The notes beneath the pieces are model-generated. The model had not been told where the DNA came from and did not search any database. It worked only from the letters and a program-made list of their open reading frames with translations. The position numbers and the translations under genes are program-made. Shown piece by piece: positions 13,627 through 14,226 of a stretch of DNA of 14,226 bases; within the stretch, counting starts at the first letter, position 1, and each line of letters begins with the position of its first letter. Source of the stretch: DASPFV01 sp035620975 (GTDB lineage Bacteria > Acidobacteriota > Vicinamibacteria > Vicinamibacterales > 2-12-FULL-66-21); contig DASPFV010000338.1 of the NCBI GenBank assembly GCA_035620975.1, positions 1 through 14,226 on the forward strand, written 5' to 3'.

Positions 13627-13663
13627 ATCGCGGATTCACAGGACGAGACGCGGACCTGTCCGC
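13624..13663 (+). other. Tandem hairpins at the stop codon of the helical-protein gene
   Basis: TGAATC-gcg-GATTCA (13624-13638) is a perfect 6-bp stem whose first three bases are the stop codon. GCGGAC-ct-GTCCGC (13650-13663) follows 11 bp later. Neither is followed by a T-run, so they may protect the 3' end or assist factor-dependent termination; this is inference. Confidence 0.4.
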
Positions 13664-13915
13664 CGTAGCCCACGGGCGACGGCGAATGCGCGCAGATGGC
13701 CGCGGACACGTGATTAGTCTTGCGAACGCGCCGGCCAGGACGGCCATCTGGTCACGCGACGATGCTCCGATTCACCACCGCGGCGGAGCGATGCGGGCGG
13801 GCTCCAGGACCTCGGAGCGAGACGACGCGCGGCCCTGCGTCGTCGCCCAGGCAGGAAAAAGCGCGCGCCGGAAATTGCCACGGCTTCAATTCAGGTCCCC
13901 GCGGACGCGGAGACT
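13627..13915. other. Convergent intergenic region with a 9-bp inverted repeat
   Basis: No gene is supported in these 289 bp. Besides the stop-proximal hairpins, a perfect 9-bp inverted pair is present: CAGATGGCC at 13693-13701 and GGCCATCTG at 13742-13750, 40 bp apart. The frames opening at 13720 (plus) and 13752 (minus) have shadow-like composition. Confidence 0.5.
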
Positions 13916-14226
13916 TCAGACGGTCGGAGTCTCCTCGATCTCCAGCCTGTCGTCCACCATCGTCGAGGCTACTCCGGGACTGCCCGCGGCGAACTCGAGG
14001 ACGGCGAAGGCGCGCCACGCCACGGCGATGCGCCGCGCGTTGAGGTACTGCACCCGCTTGAGGACGCGGCCGTCGCGCCGGATGAAGAGGACGTCGATCG
14101 GGAACTGCATCCCGAACGTGTGGACGGCGTTGGACGGGGCAATCGCGAGGACGGTGTCGGCGGGCAGGGACGGCCGGCCGAGCAGTCCCTGGCGGCGGGA
14201 GCGCGAGTCGAACGCGGGTTCGACTC
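13916..14226 (-). CDS. DUF192 family protein, N-terminus beyond the window edge
   Basis: The reading frame has no stop from its TGA at 13916-13918 to the right edge of the window, giving at least 102 residues. The first Met in it (at 14110) is internal and not the start, because the codons before it encode the family core. Visible family features are SRRQGLLGRPSLPADTVL, then NAVHTFGMQFPIDVLFIRRDG, with the characteristic HTFGM...PIDVLF block. Near the C-terminus are VLEFAAGSPG and VDDRLEI. DUF192 proteins are small (about 110-160 residues), often exported beta-rich domains of unknown function. The missing part is probably a short N-terminus, perhaps with a signal peptide. An inverted repeat, GGAGACT/AGTCTCC (13909-13934), spans the stop codon. 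Confidence 0.85.
   Translation of the reverse strand, partial: VEPAFDSRSRRQGLLGRPSLPADTVLAIAPSNAVHTFGMQFPIDVLFIRRDGRVLKRVQYLNARRIAVAWRAFAVLEFAAGSPGVASTMVDDRLEIEETPTV

Overview
The window is a high-GC bacterial chromosome segment with ten confidently predicted genes and one small probable gene. Its overall character suggests an environmental, Gram-negative-type bacterium, possibly Acidobacteriota of the Vicinamibacteria kind. The clues are a secreted S8 protease with a hexapeptide AVVWGN array, a secreted O-methyltransferase-like protein, a DUF481 outer-membrane-type protein and very GC-rich third codon positions. That taxonomic placement is inference from gene style and was not tested by a search. 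No rRNA, tRNA, CRISPR array, phage gene or transposase is visible. The many other long open frames are high-GC shadows.

Layout, left to right. A GC-rich structured repeat (copy A, 6-168) ends exactly on the stop codon of a minus-strand radical SAM gene (165-1283). Divergent from that gene runs a plus-strand pair: an NhaP2-type K+(Na+)/H+ antiporter (1527-2987) and a membrane-anchored HD-GYP/GAF c-di-GMP phosphodiesterase (3091-4926). The HD-GYP gene overlaps tail-to-tail with a secreted subtilisin-like protease (4910-6700, minus). After a gene-poor 494-bp gap comes a secreted endonuclease/exonuclease/phosphatase-fold protein (7195-8196). A small divergent ORF (8442-8648, minus) faces a MarR regulator (8728-9249), and two palindromes lie between them. 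The MarR gene is joined by a GTGA start/stop overlap to an exported DUF4440-DUF481 protein (9246-10400).

Two further copies of the repeat (B and C, 10409-10712) lie between the DUF481 gene and a convergent, signal-peptide-bearing methyltransferase gene (10709-11359, minus). Divergent from the methyltransferase is a phytoene-desaturase-like FAD oxidoreductase (11611-13041), followed by a small all-helical protein (13132-13626). The window closes with a DUF192 gene (13916-14226, minus) that is cut by the right edge.

Most genes look like independent envelope, signalling or secreted functions and not one pathway. The most unusual signals are four. First, a modular, stem-loop-rich repeat family whose copies all carry the TAA stop codon of a minus-strand reading frame in the same boundary motif. 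Second, a MarR-DUF4440/DUF481 operon with a divergent small gene. Third, a class I methyltransferase that appears to be exported. Fourth, several hairpins that straddle stop codons in the right-hand part of the window.
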